64,000 nt of DNA from Rubrivivax sp. (GTDB lineage: Bacteria > Pseudomonadota > Gammaproteobacteria > Burkholderiales > Burkholderiaceae_C). Position 1 is the first letter of the stretch. Every line of letters begins with the position of its first letter. The DNA lies in contig JADMJD010000018.1 of the NCBI GenBank assembly GCA_018780805.1, positions 24,399 to 88,398 of the forward strand, given 5' to 3'. The notes under the pieces are model-generated. The model saw only the letters and a list, made by a program, of their open reading frames with translations. It was not told the DNA's origin and searched no databases. Of this stretch, positions 7,381 to 15,503 are shown one piece after another. Made by a program: the position numbers and the translations under genes.

Positions 7381-9365
7381 ATCTGATGAAGATGTTGTTC
7401 GGCACCGTGGTGCTGGTCGCCAGTGGCCTGGTGCAGGCCCAGCCGGCCGCGTGCACCGACTTTTATGCCCACGTCAACCACGACTGGCTGCAGAAGACCG
7501 TGTTGCCGCCGGACCGCGCGCGCATCGGCAGCTTCGATGAACTGCGGGTCGCCAACGACCGGGTGCTGGAGCGTGCCATGACCCGTTTGCTGGCCGAGCC
7601 GGCGCGCCAGGACACGCCGGGCCTGAAGCTGCTGGCGGCCTGGTACAGCAGCGGTGTGGACCCGGCCATCGCCGAACGCGCCGGCCTCAGAGCCGCCCAG
7701 CCGCTGCTGGACCGCATCAGCGGCCTGCGCGACGCGGCTGGCCTGCCGGCGCTGCTGGGCGAACTGAACCGCCACCGCGTCGCGGCGCCACTGTCGGTCT
7801 GGATCGGCCCCGATGTGCAGGACGTGCGGCGCCATGGGCTCACCCTCGGCCAGGACGGCCTGGGCCTGCCCGACCGCGACGATTACCTGAAGGACGACGA
7901 CACCTCGCGCCGCCTGCGCGCCGCTTACCGTGTGCATGCCGAGCGCCTGCTGCAACTGGCCGGCGCACCGCACGACGCGGCCACGCTGGACGCGCTGCTG
8001 GCCTTCGAGACCACGCTGGCGCAGGCCGCGATGACCCGGGTGGAACGCCGCGACCCGCAGGCCACGAACAACCGACGCACGTTGGCTGCGCTGCAGGCCG
8101 AGGCACCCGGCTTTCACTGGGCGGCCTGGCTGGCCGCGATGGGTGTCAGCGTGGGTGACCAGCCACTGGTGCTGTCACAGCCGCGTTTTGCGCAGGCCCT
8201 GGCGCGCGGGGCCGGCAGCACACCGGTGCCGGTGTGGCAGGCCTACCTGCGGGTGCGCCTGCTGGACAAGCTCGCCCCCTGGCTGGCGCCGGCTTTCCAG
8301 CAGGCCCACTTCGAGTTCCACGAGCGCGTGCAGCGGGGCCTGCAGACGCCGCCGAGCCGCCATGAACAGCTGGTGCGCCTGATCGCCGGCGGCGCCGGCT
8401 GGGAGCCGCTGAGCCAGACGGTGGGTGAGTTGTTTGTGCGCGAGGCCTTTTCGCCGCGCGCCCAGCAACGCGCCGGCCAGATGATCGAAGACGTGCGCAG
8501 CGCGATGCGCACCCGCATCCGTGCCTTGCCCTGGATGACCGAACCCACCAAACAGCGTGCGCTGGCCAAGCTGGAGGCGATGGTGCCGCAGGTGGGCGCG
8601 CCCGAACGCTGGCCCGACTACGCCGGCCTGGCGCTGGACCCGCAGGACCCGGCAGGCAACCAGCTGCGGGTGGCGACCTGGGACTTTGCGCAGGACGTGG
8701 CCGACCTGGCGCGGCCGGTGGACCGCCTGCGCTGGCAGACCTCGCCGCACATCGTCAACGCCTTTGCCGGCGGCATGAACCGCATCATCTTCCCGGCCGG
8801 CATCCTGCAGCCGCCGTTTTTTGACGCCGAGGGCGACGACGCGGCCAACTACGGTGGCATCGGCATGGTCATCGGCCACGAGATCATTCATCACTTCGAC
8901 GACCGTGGCCGCCAGTACGACGCCATGGGCAACCTGGCCGACTGGTGGGCGCCGGCAGACGCCGCGGCCTACCGCGCCCGCGCCGACCAGGCCGTGGCCT
9001 TGTACGGCCAGTTCGAGCCGCTGCCCGGGCTGCGCATCAACGGCCGCCAGATGCTGGGCGAAAACATCTCGGATCTGGGTGGCCTGCAGATCGCGTACGA
9101 CGCCTACCGGCTGGCCCTGGCGCGCCAGCCGGCGCCCGTGATCGCCGGCCGCACGCCGGAGCAGCGCTTCTTCGTCAACACCGCCGTCATCTGGCGCACC
9201 CAGCAGCGCGCGCAGGCGCTGGAGCAGCAGATCCGCACCGGCCAGCACTCACCCGGCCCGTTCCGGGTGCGCGCGCCGATGGCCCAGATGCCGGCGTTTG
9301 CTGCGGCCTTTGGCTGCAAGCCGGGTGATGCCATGGTGGCCGCCGACCCGGTGAGCATCTGGTGA
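7377..9365 (+). CDS. M13 (neprilysin-like) family zinc metallopeptidase
   Basis: Signal peptide; CTDFYAHVNHDWL; VIGHEIIHHFDDRGRQYDAMGN zinc motif; GENISDLGG. Confidence 0.92.
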   Translation: MNLMKMLFGTVVLVASGLVQAQPAACTDFYAHVNHDWLQKTVLPPDRARIGSFDELRVANDRVLERAMTRLLAEPARQDTPGLKLLAAWYSSGVDPAIAERAGLRAAQPLLDRISGLRDAAGLPALLGELNRHRVAAPLSVWIGPDVQDVRRHGLTLGQDGLGLPDRDDYLKDDDTSRRLRAAYRVHAERLLQLAGAPHDAATLDALLAFETTLAQAAMTRVERRDPQATNNRRTLAALQAEAPGFHWAAWLAAMGVSVGDQPLVLSQPRFAQALARGAGSTPVPVWQAYLRVRLLDKLAPWLAPAFQQAHFEFHERVQRGLQTPPSRHEQLVRLIAGGAGWEPLSQTVGELFVREAFSPRAQQRAGQMIEDVRSAMRTRIRALPWMTEPTKQRALAKLEAMVPQVGAPERWPDYAGLALDPQDPAGNQLRVATWDFAQDVADLARPVDRLRWQTSPHIVNAFAGGMNRIIFPAGILQPPFFDAEGDDAANYGGIGMVIGHEIIHHFDDRGRQYDAMGNLADWWAPADAAAYRARADQAVALYGQFEPLPGLRINGRQMLGENISDLGGLQIAYDAYRLALARQPAPVIAGRTPEQRFFVNTAVIWRTQQRAQALEQQIRTGQHSPGPFRVRAPMAQMPAFAAAFGCKPGDAMVAADPVSIW

Positions 9366-10042
9366 GTCGTGCCCGCGCCCTGGCCGCGGCCACGGCCTTG
9401 GCGGCGGCACTGGCCATCCTCTCGGCACCCTGGGCGCTGGGCGCGCCGTGGTTGAACTTTGTGTTCAAGCCGCTGGCCACGCTGGGTGTCATCGCCTATG
9501 CCTGGCCGCGTGGTGCCGATCAGCCCGTCGTGCGGCGCTGGGTGCTTGTGGGGCTGTTGGCATCGCTGCTGGGCGATGTGGCGCTGCTCTGGCCGCAGGC
9601 CGGCTTTCTGCCGGGGTTGGTGAGCTTTCTGCTCGCGCATCTGGCCTACGGCTGGGCCTTCACACGGGTGCGGCGCTTCGGGGCTGCGTTGCTGCCGTTC
9701 GGGGTCTACATCGTGATTGCCGGGGCCATCCTGGCCGGCCTCTGGCCTGGTGTGCCGGTGGTGTTGCGCGGCCCGGTGGTGGCATATGTGGGGGCGCTGG
9801 CCGCGATGGCGGCGCAGGCGGCGGTGCTGTGGCGCACCGGCGCGCCCCGCGGCGCGGTGCTGGCGCTGGGGGGCGCTCTGTTCGTGGCCTCTGACGCGCT
9901 GCTGGCCACGAACAAGTTCGCCGGGCCGCTGCCGCTGGCGTCGTTGTGGATCCTGACGACGTACTGGTCGGCGCAGTGGTGCATCGCCAGTTGGCTGGCG
10001 CCGCCTGTGTCGCCCTCAAGTCCGGACGGCGCTGGCCGATAA
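9362..10042 (+). CDS. lysoplasmalogenase (YhhN/TMEM86 family) membrane protein
   Basis: Multi-TM; FKPLATLGVIAYAW, LLGDVALLWP, LGGALFVASDALLATNKF. Confidence 0.8.
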   Translation: MSRARALAAATALAAALAILSAPWALGAPWLNFVFKPLATLGVIAYAWPRGADQPVVRRWVLVGLLASLLGDVALLWPQAGFLPGLVSFLLAHLAYGWAFTRVRRFGAALLPFGVYIVIAGAILAGLWPGVPVVLRGPVVAYVGALAAMAAQAAVLWRTGAPRGAVLALGGALFVASDALLATNKFAGPLPLASLWILTTYWSAQWCIASWLAPPVSPSSPDGAGR

Positions 10043-10066
10043 AGCCGTGTCGAACCGGATTTCTGG

Positions 10067-10540
10067 ATGAACGAACACGGACACCGCGCGTATGCCCTGG
10101 CGCCGCTGAACACCAGCGGCCCGCCTGCGCGCCGGCTCGCCTGCCCGATGTGCGGCCACCCCGGTGGCGGCGCCGCCAGCTGCGACAACTGTGGCGCGCC
10201 GCTGACCCCGCCGCCACGCCTGGAAGAGCCCGCCGAGGCCTATGTCGGCCGCCGCGGCAGCCCGCGTGTGGAGCGGGTGGAGCAAGCGCTGTGGCAGCCG
10301 GCAGCCGGCGGCGGCGACATGGCGGTGCGCTTGCAGGACCTGTCCTTCACCGGCCTGAGCCTGGACGCCGTGCTGCCCGTGCCCGAAGGCCAGGTGGCGC
10401 GGGTGCGCGCGCCCAACATCGACTGCGTGGTGCAGGTGGTGCACTGCCGGCGCGAAGGTGCTGACTGGCGGGTGCATGCGCGGTTGTTGACGCTGCGGCT
10501 GCTGACACGCTCGGGTGCGTTTGTCAGCACGACCGTCTGA
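10067..10540 (+). CDS. zinc-ribbon plus PilZ-like domain protein
   Basis: CPMCGHPGGGAASCDNCGAPL zinc ribbon; RRGSPR...DLSFTGLSLD PilZ-like motif. Confidence 0.6.
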   Translation: MNEHGHRAYALAPLNTSGPPARRLACPMCGHPGGGAASCDNCGAPLTPPPRLEEPAEAYVGRRGSPRVERVEQALWQPAAGGGDMAVRLQDLSFTGLSLDAVLPVPEGQVARVRAPNIDCVVQVVHCRREGADWRVHARLLTLRLLTRSGAFVSTTV

Positions 10541-10543
10541 TGC

Positions 10544-10619
10544 GGCCCCCCGGCTCACTGCATTCGCAGCCCCCCCGATGGGGCGCGGCAGCGCCTTCGG
10601 GCGGCCGGGCGGTGCTGCC
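10544..10619 (-). repeat. dispersed intergenic repeat copy A
   Basis: On - strand: GGCAGCACC-(GCCCGGCCGCCCGAA)-GGCGCTGCC hairpin then GGGGGGGCTGCGAATGCAGTGAGCCGGGGGGCC. Confidence 0.8.
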
Positions 10620-11429
10620 TCACATCCCCTTGAACAGCCCCGCGTAACTGCGGCTGACTTCCAGCTTCTCGCCGTGCCCGCGCACGCCGACGAGCTGCCG
10701 GCCGCGGAAATCGCGCGTGACCTCGGCAATCGCTTTCACGTTGACCAGGGTGCTGCGGTGGATCTGCCAGAACTGCTCCGGCGGCAGTTCGTCCACCAGC
10801 TCCTTGATGGGCTTGCGGATCAGCGCCTCCACCTGCGCCGTCTGCACCCGGGTGTACTTCTCGTCGCTGATGAAAAACAGCACGTCTTCCACCGGGATCA
10901 TCTGGATCGTGCTGCCCACGTTGGCCTGGATCCACTTCAGGTAGGTGGGCGCGCCGCCCGGGTTCATCTGCGCGCCCAGCTTGTGCAGCAGGGCCTGCAG
11001 CGGCGGCGTGCCGGCTTCTTCCGGGGTACCGCGTTTGGCCAGCCGCTGCTGGATGCGCTGCGCTGTCAGCTGCAGGCGCTCGCGTTCGGCGGGTTTGAGC
11101 ACGTAGTCGGTCACGCCCTGCTCGAAGGCTTCCACCGCGTACTGGTCGTAGGCGGTGATGAACACCACCTCGGGCAGCAGCTCGTCCGGCCCCAGCTCCA
11201 TCTGCGCGATGCGGCGCGCCGCTTCCACACCCGTCAGGCCGGGCATGCGGATGTCCAGGAAGACGATCTCCGGCCGGTGCTCGGCCACCAGGTCCACGGC
11301 CTCCTGGCCGTTTTTGGCCTCGGCCACGATCTGCAACTCGGGCCAGACCTCGGTCAGGCGGGCGCGCAGCTGTTCGCGCATCAGGCGTTCATCGTCGGCC
11401 AGCACGGCGCGGGGGGCGGGTGTGTTCAT
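10620..11429 (-). CDS. LytTR-type response regulator (AlgR/LytR family)
   Basis: AVLADDERLMREQLRARL...VFLDIRMPGLTGVEAARRI; C-term LytTR VEDVLFFISDEKYTRVQT...FWQIHRSTLVNVKAI. Confidence 0.92.
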   Translation of the reverse strand: MNTPAPRAVLADDERLMREQLRARLTEVWPELQIVAEAKNGQEAVDLVAEHRPEIVFLDIRMPGLTGVEAARRIAQMELGPDELLPEVVFITAYDQYAVEAFEQGVTDYVLKPAERERLQLTAQRIQQRLAKRGTPEEAGTPPLQALLHKLGAQMNPGGAPTYLKWIQANVGSTIQMIPVEDVLFFISDEKYTRVQTAQVEALIRKPIKELVDELPPEQFWQIHRSTLVNVKAIAEVTRDFRGRQLVGVRGHGEKLEVSRSYAGLFKGM

Positions 11430-11453
11430 GGCCGCGATGCTAGATCAGCCGAT

Positions 11454-11867
11454 TCAGCAGGTGATGGCTTTCCACACCAGCCAGCCCAGCAGCCACAGCG
11501 GCGCCAGCACCACGGCCAGCACCGCGGCCACCGCCAGCAGCGGCAGGCCGACGATGGCCAGCACCGCCACCAGCAGGGCCACCAGGCCCAGCATCAGTGC
11601 GACTGGCACGATGACCAGCGCGGCCAACATCACGAAAGCCAGCAACGCGGCCAGCACCACCTTGTGCGCCGGTGGCATGCCGGCCAGGTCCAGGCCGGTG
11701 AAGATCTGCTCGCCGTCGATGCTCAGGTTTACTGGCATCGGGTTCAGCGCCGAGATCGCGCCCCAGGCCAGCAGCGCGGCGCCCAGCGCCAGCAGCACCA
11801 GCGTGGTCAGCGCCAGCGGCCAGCGGCGGCGCCGCGGCGAGGTGGACAGGGTCATGACTGCGCTCAT
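11454..11867 (-). CDS. hypothetical membrane protein
   Basis: 137 aa with several hydrophobic helices; between response regulator and histidine kinase. Confidence 0.6.
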   Translation of the reverse strand: MSAVMTLSTSPRRRRWPLALTTLVLLALGAALLAWGAISALNPMPVNLSIDGEQIFTGLDLAGMPPAHKVVLAALLAFVMLAALVIVPVALMLGLVALLVAVLAIVGLPLLAVAAVLAVVLAPLWLLGWLVWKAITC

Positions 11868-11925
11868 GGGGTTGTCCTCTGCGCTGCGCGCTCCGGAATG
11901 ATCACTTGGGAGCGGCCCGGCGTGA

Positions 11926-13365
11926 TCATGTGCCGGCTCCTTCGATGGGTTTGTAGGGAACGGTGATCGTCACCACGGTGCCCCAGGGCTGGTTTTCCGT
12001 CACCGCCACCTGGGCCTTGTGGCCGTACAGCAGCTGAAGCCGCTCGCGGATGTTGGCCAGGCCCACGCCGGTGCCGGCGGTGGCGGCCTTGCCGAAGCCC
12101 AGGCCGGTGTCGGCCACACTGACGGCCAGCTTGCCGTGCAGGATCTCGGCCTTCACGCGCAGGTGGCCACCTTCGGCCTTGGGTTCCAGGCCATGTTTGA
12201 TCGCGTTTTCCACCAGGCCCTGGATCATCATCGGCGGGAACTCGGCCGATTGCAGGCCCTCGGGCACGTCGATCTCGGTGCTGAGGCGCTCTTCCATGCG
12301 CACCTTCAGGATCTCCAGATAGGGCTTGATCACCGCCAGCTCGCGGCCCAGGTCGCGCACGCCGCTGGCATTGGCCTCACGCATCGTCGGCATGCTGGCG
12401 CGCAGCAGCGCGATCAGGTTCTTCTGCATGGTGCTGGCGCGCGGTGGGTCGGTCTCGATCAGGTGGTCGATGCTGGCCAGCGTGTTGAACAAAAAGTGCG
12501 GCTCCACCTGGGCCTGCATCGCGGCCATGCGCGCTTCCACCACCTGGCGCTTCAGCGATTCGGCCTCGGCCGTCTCGGTGGCCTGGGCGGCCTTCACCTC
12601 GGCCTGCATGCGGCCCTTGTAGGTGATCTTGATGATGGCCGAGGCGATGATCCAGATCAGCGCCAGGTCGGTCAGGAAATCGCCCCAGTGCACGACGCGG
12701 TTGCGCTGCACCTTGCGTGTCGGGTTGCCGATGCCGGCCTCGCGGATGGCGCGGCGCGCTTCGGCGATGGCCTCGCGGGCCATCTGCTGCGCTTCGCGGC
12801 CGGCTTCTTCGGCGTCCTGCTGGGCTTCGCGCCGGGCCTCGGCGGCATCTTGCACCGCCCGGCGCGCGTCTTCTATGGCCTCCTGCACGATCTCCTTGGT
12901 CGCGCTGTTGGGCAGGTCGATCGTGATGCTCTCGCTGCTGGAGGCGCTCGATGCCGCCGACGCCGCCGCCGGCGCCCGGGGCCGGATGCGGATGCCACGT
13001 TCGTCGATCGAGATGTCCACGCCGTCCGACGCGCTGGCGCCCGGCTGGGGTTTTTCGATCCGGATCACCGGCTCCTTGGGGGGCTCCTGGGCCTTCGGAG
13101 CTTTGGCGGGCTTCTCGGGCTTCGGCGGCTCCGGCAGCTCGGGCAGTTCCGGCAGCTCGATCGGCTCCTCCACCGTCTCGGAGACGGTGAAGCGGAACGG
13201 CGGCAGCGACTGCGTGATCGCGGTGATGATGAGCAGCAGCGCGGCCAGCAGCACAAAGCGCTTCCAGCTGATGCTGACCAGCCAGTTGGCGTAGCGGTGG
13301 AAGGCCTGCAGCGCCCCTTCCTTGATGGCGGGCCAGCGGTTGTCGGGGGTGGAGGCGGGGCTCAT
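11926..13365 (-). CDS. LytS/HisK_5-type sensor histidine kinase with Pro/Glu/Lys-rich and coiled-coil sensor segment
   Basis: AQVEPHFLFNTLASIDHLIE; MIQGLVENAIKHGLEP; VADTGLGFG...GVGLANIRERL; two TM segments flank the sensor. Confidence 0.9.
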   Translation of the reverse strand: MSPASTPDNRWPAIKEGALQAFHRYANWLVSISWKRFVLLAALLLIITAITQSLPPFRFTVSETVEEPIELPELPELPEPPKPEKPAKAPKAQEPPKEPVIRIEKPQPGASASDGVDISIDERGIRIRPRAPAAASAASSASSSESITIDLPNSATKEIVQEAIEDARRAVQDAAEARREAQQDAEEAGREAQQMAREAIAEARRAIREAGIGNPTRKVQRNRVVHWGDFLTDLALIWIIASAIIKITYKGRMQAEVKAAQATETAEAESLKRQVVEARMAAMQAQVEPHFLFNTLASIDHLIETDPPRASTMQKNLIALLRASMPTMREANASGVRDLGRELAVIKPYLEILKVRMEERLSTEIDVPEGLQSAEFPPMMIQGLVENAIKHGLEPKAEGGHLRVKAEILHGKLAVSVADTGLGFGKAATAGTGVGLANIRERLQLLYGHKAQVAVTENQPWGTVVTITVPYKPIEGAGT

Positions 13366-13526
13366 GGGGTGCTGCCGGGGGACTGGGGGATCTCGGATGG
13401 TGGCAATGTAACCACCGGTCTCCCCCACTGTCCGGTGCGTCCGATGCACTGCACCGGGGCGCGGACAGACTGCAACCCGCCCGGACAGCCCGGGCCCCTC
13501 TCAAGGAAAGATCTGTGTGCGTGCGC

Positions 13527-13697
13527 TCACATCGGCAAGGTGCTGGCCACGGCCATCGCCAGCGTGGCCACCGCCACGCAGACCACCAGGCGCAGCAGCA
13601 CCCAGTCGTCGCGGTCCTCGCGGGCCATCTGCTCCAGCGGGTCGGTGGTGGCGGGGAACTGAGTCGAGAGGCGGGAAGAAACGTCGAGCGAGTTCAT
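13527..13697 (-). CDS. small membrane protein, unknown
   Basis: MNSLDVSSRLSTQFPATTDPLEQMAREDRDDWVLLRLVVCVAVATLAMAVASTLPM, one TM. Confidence 0.45.
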   Translation of the reverse strand: MNSLDVSSRLSTQFPATTDPLEQMAREDRDDWVLLRLVVCVAVATLAMAVASTLPM

Positions 13698-13815
13698 GGG
13701 TCGGTGTCCTGGCGGTCCTTGGCGCCACCGTGGCGCCATGAACCTCATTCCACCGAAAGGGGGTTCCCATTGCGACGCAGGATCTGGCAGGTCGCCGGCA
13801 GGCCGCTAGACGATT

Positions 13816-13844
13816 GCCAGACGATCGGCCGGCGATCGCCTGGC
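13816..13844. repeat. imperfect inverted repeat GCCAGACGATCG-GCCGG-CGATCGCCTGGC
   Basis: 12-bp arms, one mismatch, 5-nt spacer, just downstream of the clostripain-like gene. Confidence 0.6.
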
Positions 13845-13858
13845 GTCCCTACCGTTGC

Positions 13859-15424
13859 TCAGCGCCGGGTCGGTTTCTTCGGCTCGGTCGGCCGGTCGTC
13901 CTGCGGCGGCGGGTACTTGGGCTTGAACTCGGGGTTGAAGACCGGGAACACCGGCGCCTGAGCGCGCTGGTAGCCATCGAACGGGATGTCTCGGTGGTAG
14001 TCGACGATGAACTGCACCCAGGGCGCTCGTTTCCCGTTGCGCTCGAGCAGGAACGGGATCTGCTGCTTGATGGCCGGCGGCTGCCCGGTCCCCAGGCGGC
14101 CCGCCAGGTAATACGGTGAGCGCCAGTCCCACACGCCTTTCAGGTCCGGGTCGGGCAGGAAGACGTTGAGCCCCAGGTGGCGGGCGCGGAAGTCCCAGAC
14201 CTGGCTTTCGTCGAGCCACGGGCGCTCGTGGTCGCCGTACAGCCAGATGCCGTTCAGCGCGGTCAGCAGGTTGCCTGCAGCGCTACCGATGCCGGGGCCA
14301 GGGAACTCGGCCTGCAGCGCCACCGCCACGCTGCCGAGGTCGCTCATGCCATCGGGCACCTCCAGGCCGTAGTCGCCGTCGGCGTCCAGCTGCTGGGCAC
14401 GGCGGATCGCCGTCTGGATGCGTGCGCGGCGTGCGGTCCAGGCCGGATCGGCCGGGTCCAGCGCCTTGACCAGTTCCAGCGCCAAGCTGTCCACCTGTGC
14501 GGCGATGGTCTTCAGCCGTGACAGCCGCACGCAGCCGCCCAGCGTTGGGTGGTTCTGCTTGGCCAGCAGGTAGGCGTGGTTCTCCTGGCCGAAGCGCTTG
14601 GCCAGGGTTTCGACGCTCATGCCGCCGGAACTGCGCAGCGCCTCGAAGACCGCCGGGTAGGTGTCGCCCGCGGTGAAGAAGTTGTAGTTGCCGTAGGCGG
14701 TGGCATAGCCGGCAAACGGCGCCACGGTGTGCAACAGCTCCAGCGACAGGTTGAAGCAGTTGTTGAAGTGGATCACCAGCGGCGCCGGCACCTGGGCCGC
14801 ACGCGCCCGCCGCAGCGCTTCGCCCAGGTCCCAGGTGGACAGCGGCAAGCGCACGGGCAGGCTTTCGGGGGAGTCCAGCGGCGGCGTTGGAAAACCGACG
14901 GGCAGCACCGGGATGCCGCCGTCTTCTTCCCGCAGTTTCGTGCCGTTGGCATCCACGATCCACTGCCGGCCGTCGTTGCCATTGGTGGAGGCCGGTGTGA
15001 TCGCGGCGCCGTCGATCGACGGCAGGTACCCGGCGCCATGGCCTTCCAGCGCGAGCAACAAGGCCGAACAAGGGAAACGGCCGTGGGCGCGCTGCAGGAA
15101 GCCGGCCAGCGTGCAGGGCGCGCCCATGTCCTGCTTCCAGGCCGAGGTGACCACCACGCGCTTGGGCTGCAGCGCCGGGATCTCCACCAGGTAGGTGCAG
15201 TCGTCCACCAGGTCGATCAGCGCGCTGACATGCGCACCGGCCGCCGCCACCTTCAGCAGGTTCTTCACCAACGGGTGCTCGTGCACCGGGCGCGGGGTCT
15301 TGCCGGGGTAGTGGCTCAACACCGGGTCGTCGCCGAAGGGGGCGTACACCGCGAACAGGACACCGCTGGTGTCGGCGCGGGTGCGGGTCTGCTGGGCGGC
15401 GTGGATCTTCTGTGCTGAGGCCAT
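13859..15424 (-). CDS. clostripain-like (C11/caspase-fold) cysteine peptidase homologue
   Basis: LLLALEGHGAGYLPSID (His motif) and VIHFNNCFNLSLELLHTVAPFAGYATAYGNYNFF (Cys motif). Confidence 0.65.
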   Translation of the reverse strand: MASAQKIHAAQQTRTRADTSGVLFAVYAPFGDDPVLSHYPGKTPRPVHEHPLVKNLLKVAAAGAHVSALIDLVDDCTYLVEIPALQPKRVVVTSAWKQDMGAPCTLAGFLQRAHGRFPCSALLLALEGHGAGYLPSIDGAAITPASTNGNDGRQWIVDANGTKLREEDGGIPVLPVGFPTPPLDSPESLPVRLPLSTWDLGEALRRARAAQVPAPLVIHFNNCFNLSLELLHTVAPFAGYATAYGNYNFFTAGDTYPAVFEALRSSGGMSVETLAKRFGQENHAYLLAKQNHPTLGGCVRLSRLKTIAAQVDSLALELVKALDPADPAWTARRARIQTAIRRAQQLDADGDYGLEVPDGMSDLGSVAVALQAEFPGPGIGSAAGNLLTALNGIWLYGDHERPWLDESQVWDFRARHLGLNVFLPDPDLKGVWDWRSPYYLAGRLGTGQPPAIKQQIPFLLERNGKRAPWVQFIVDYHRDIPFDGYQRAQAPVFPVFNPEFKPKYPPPQDDRPTEPKKPTRR

Positions 15425-15503
15425 CGGTTCTCCTGGGCGGCGGGCGGGCAGGATCAGACCATGCATGGCTACACTTTGCCATCCCCCCAAACGGCCCCCG
15501 TGC

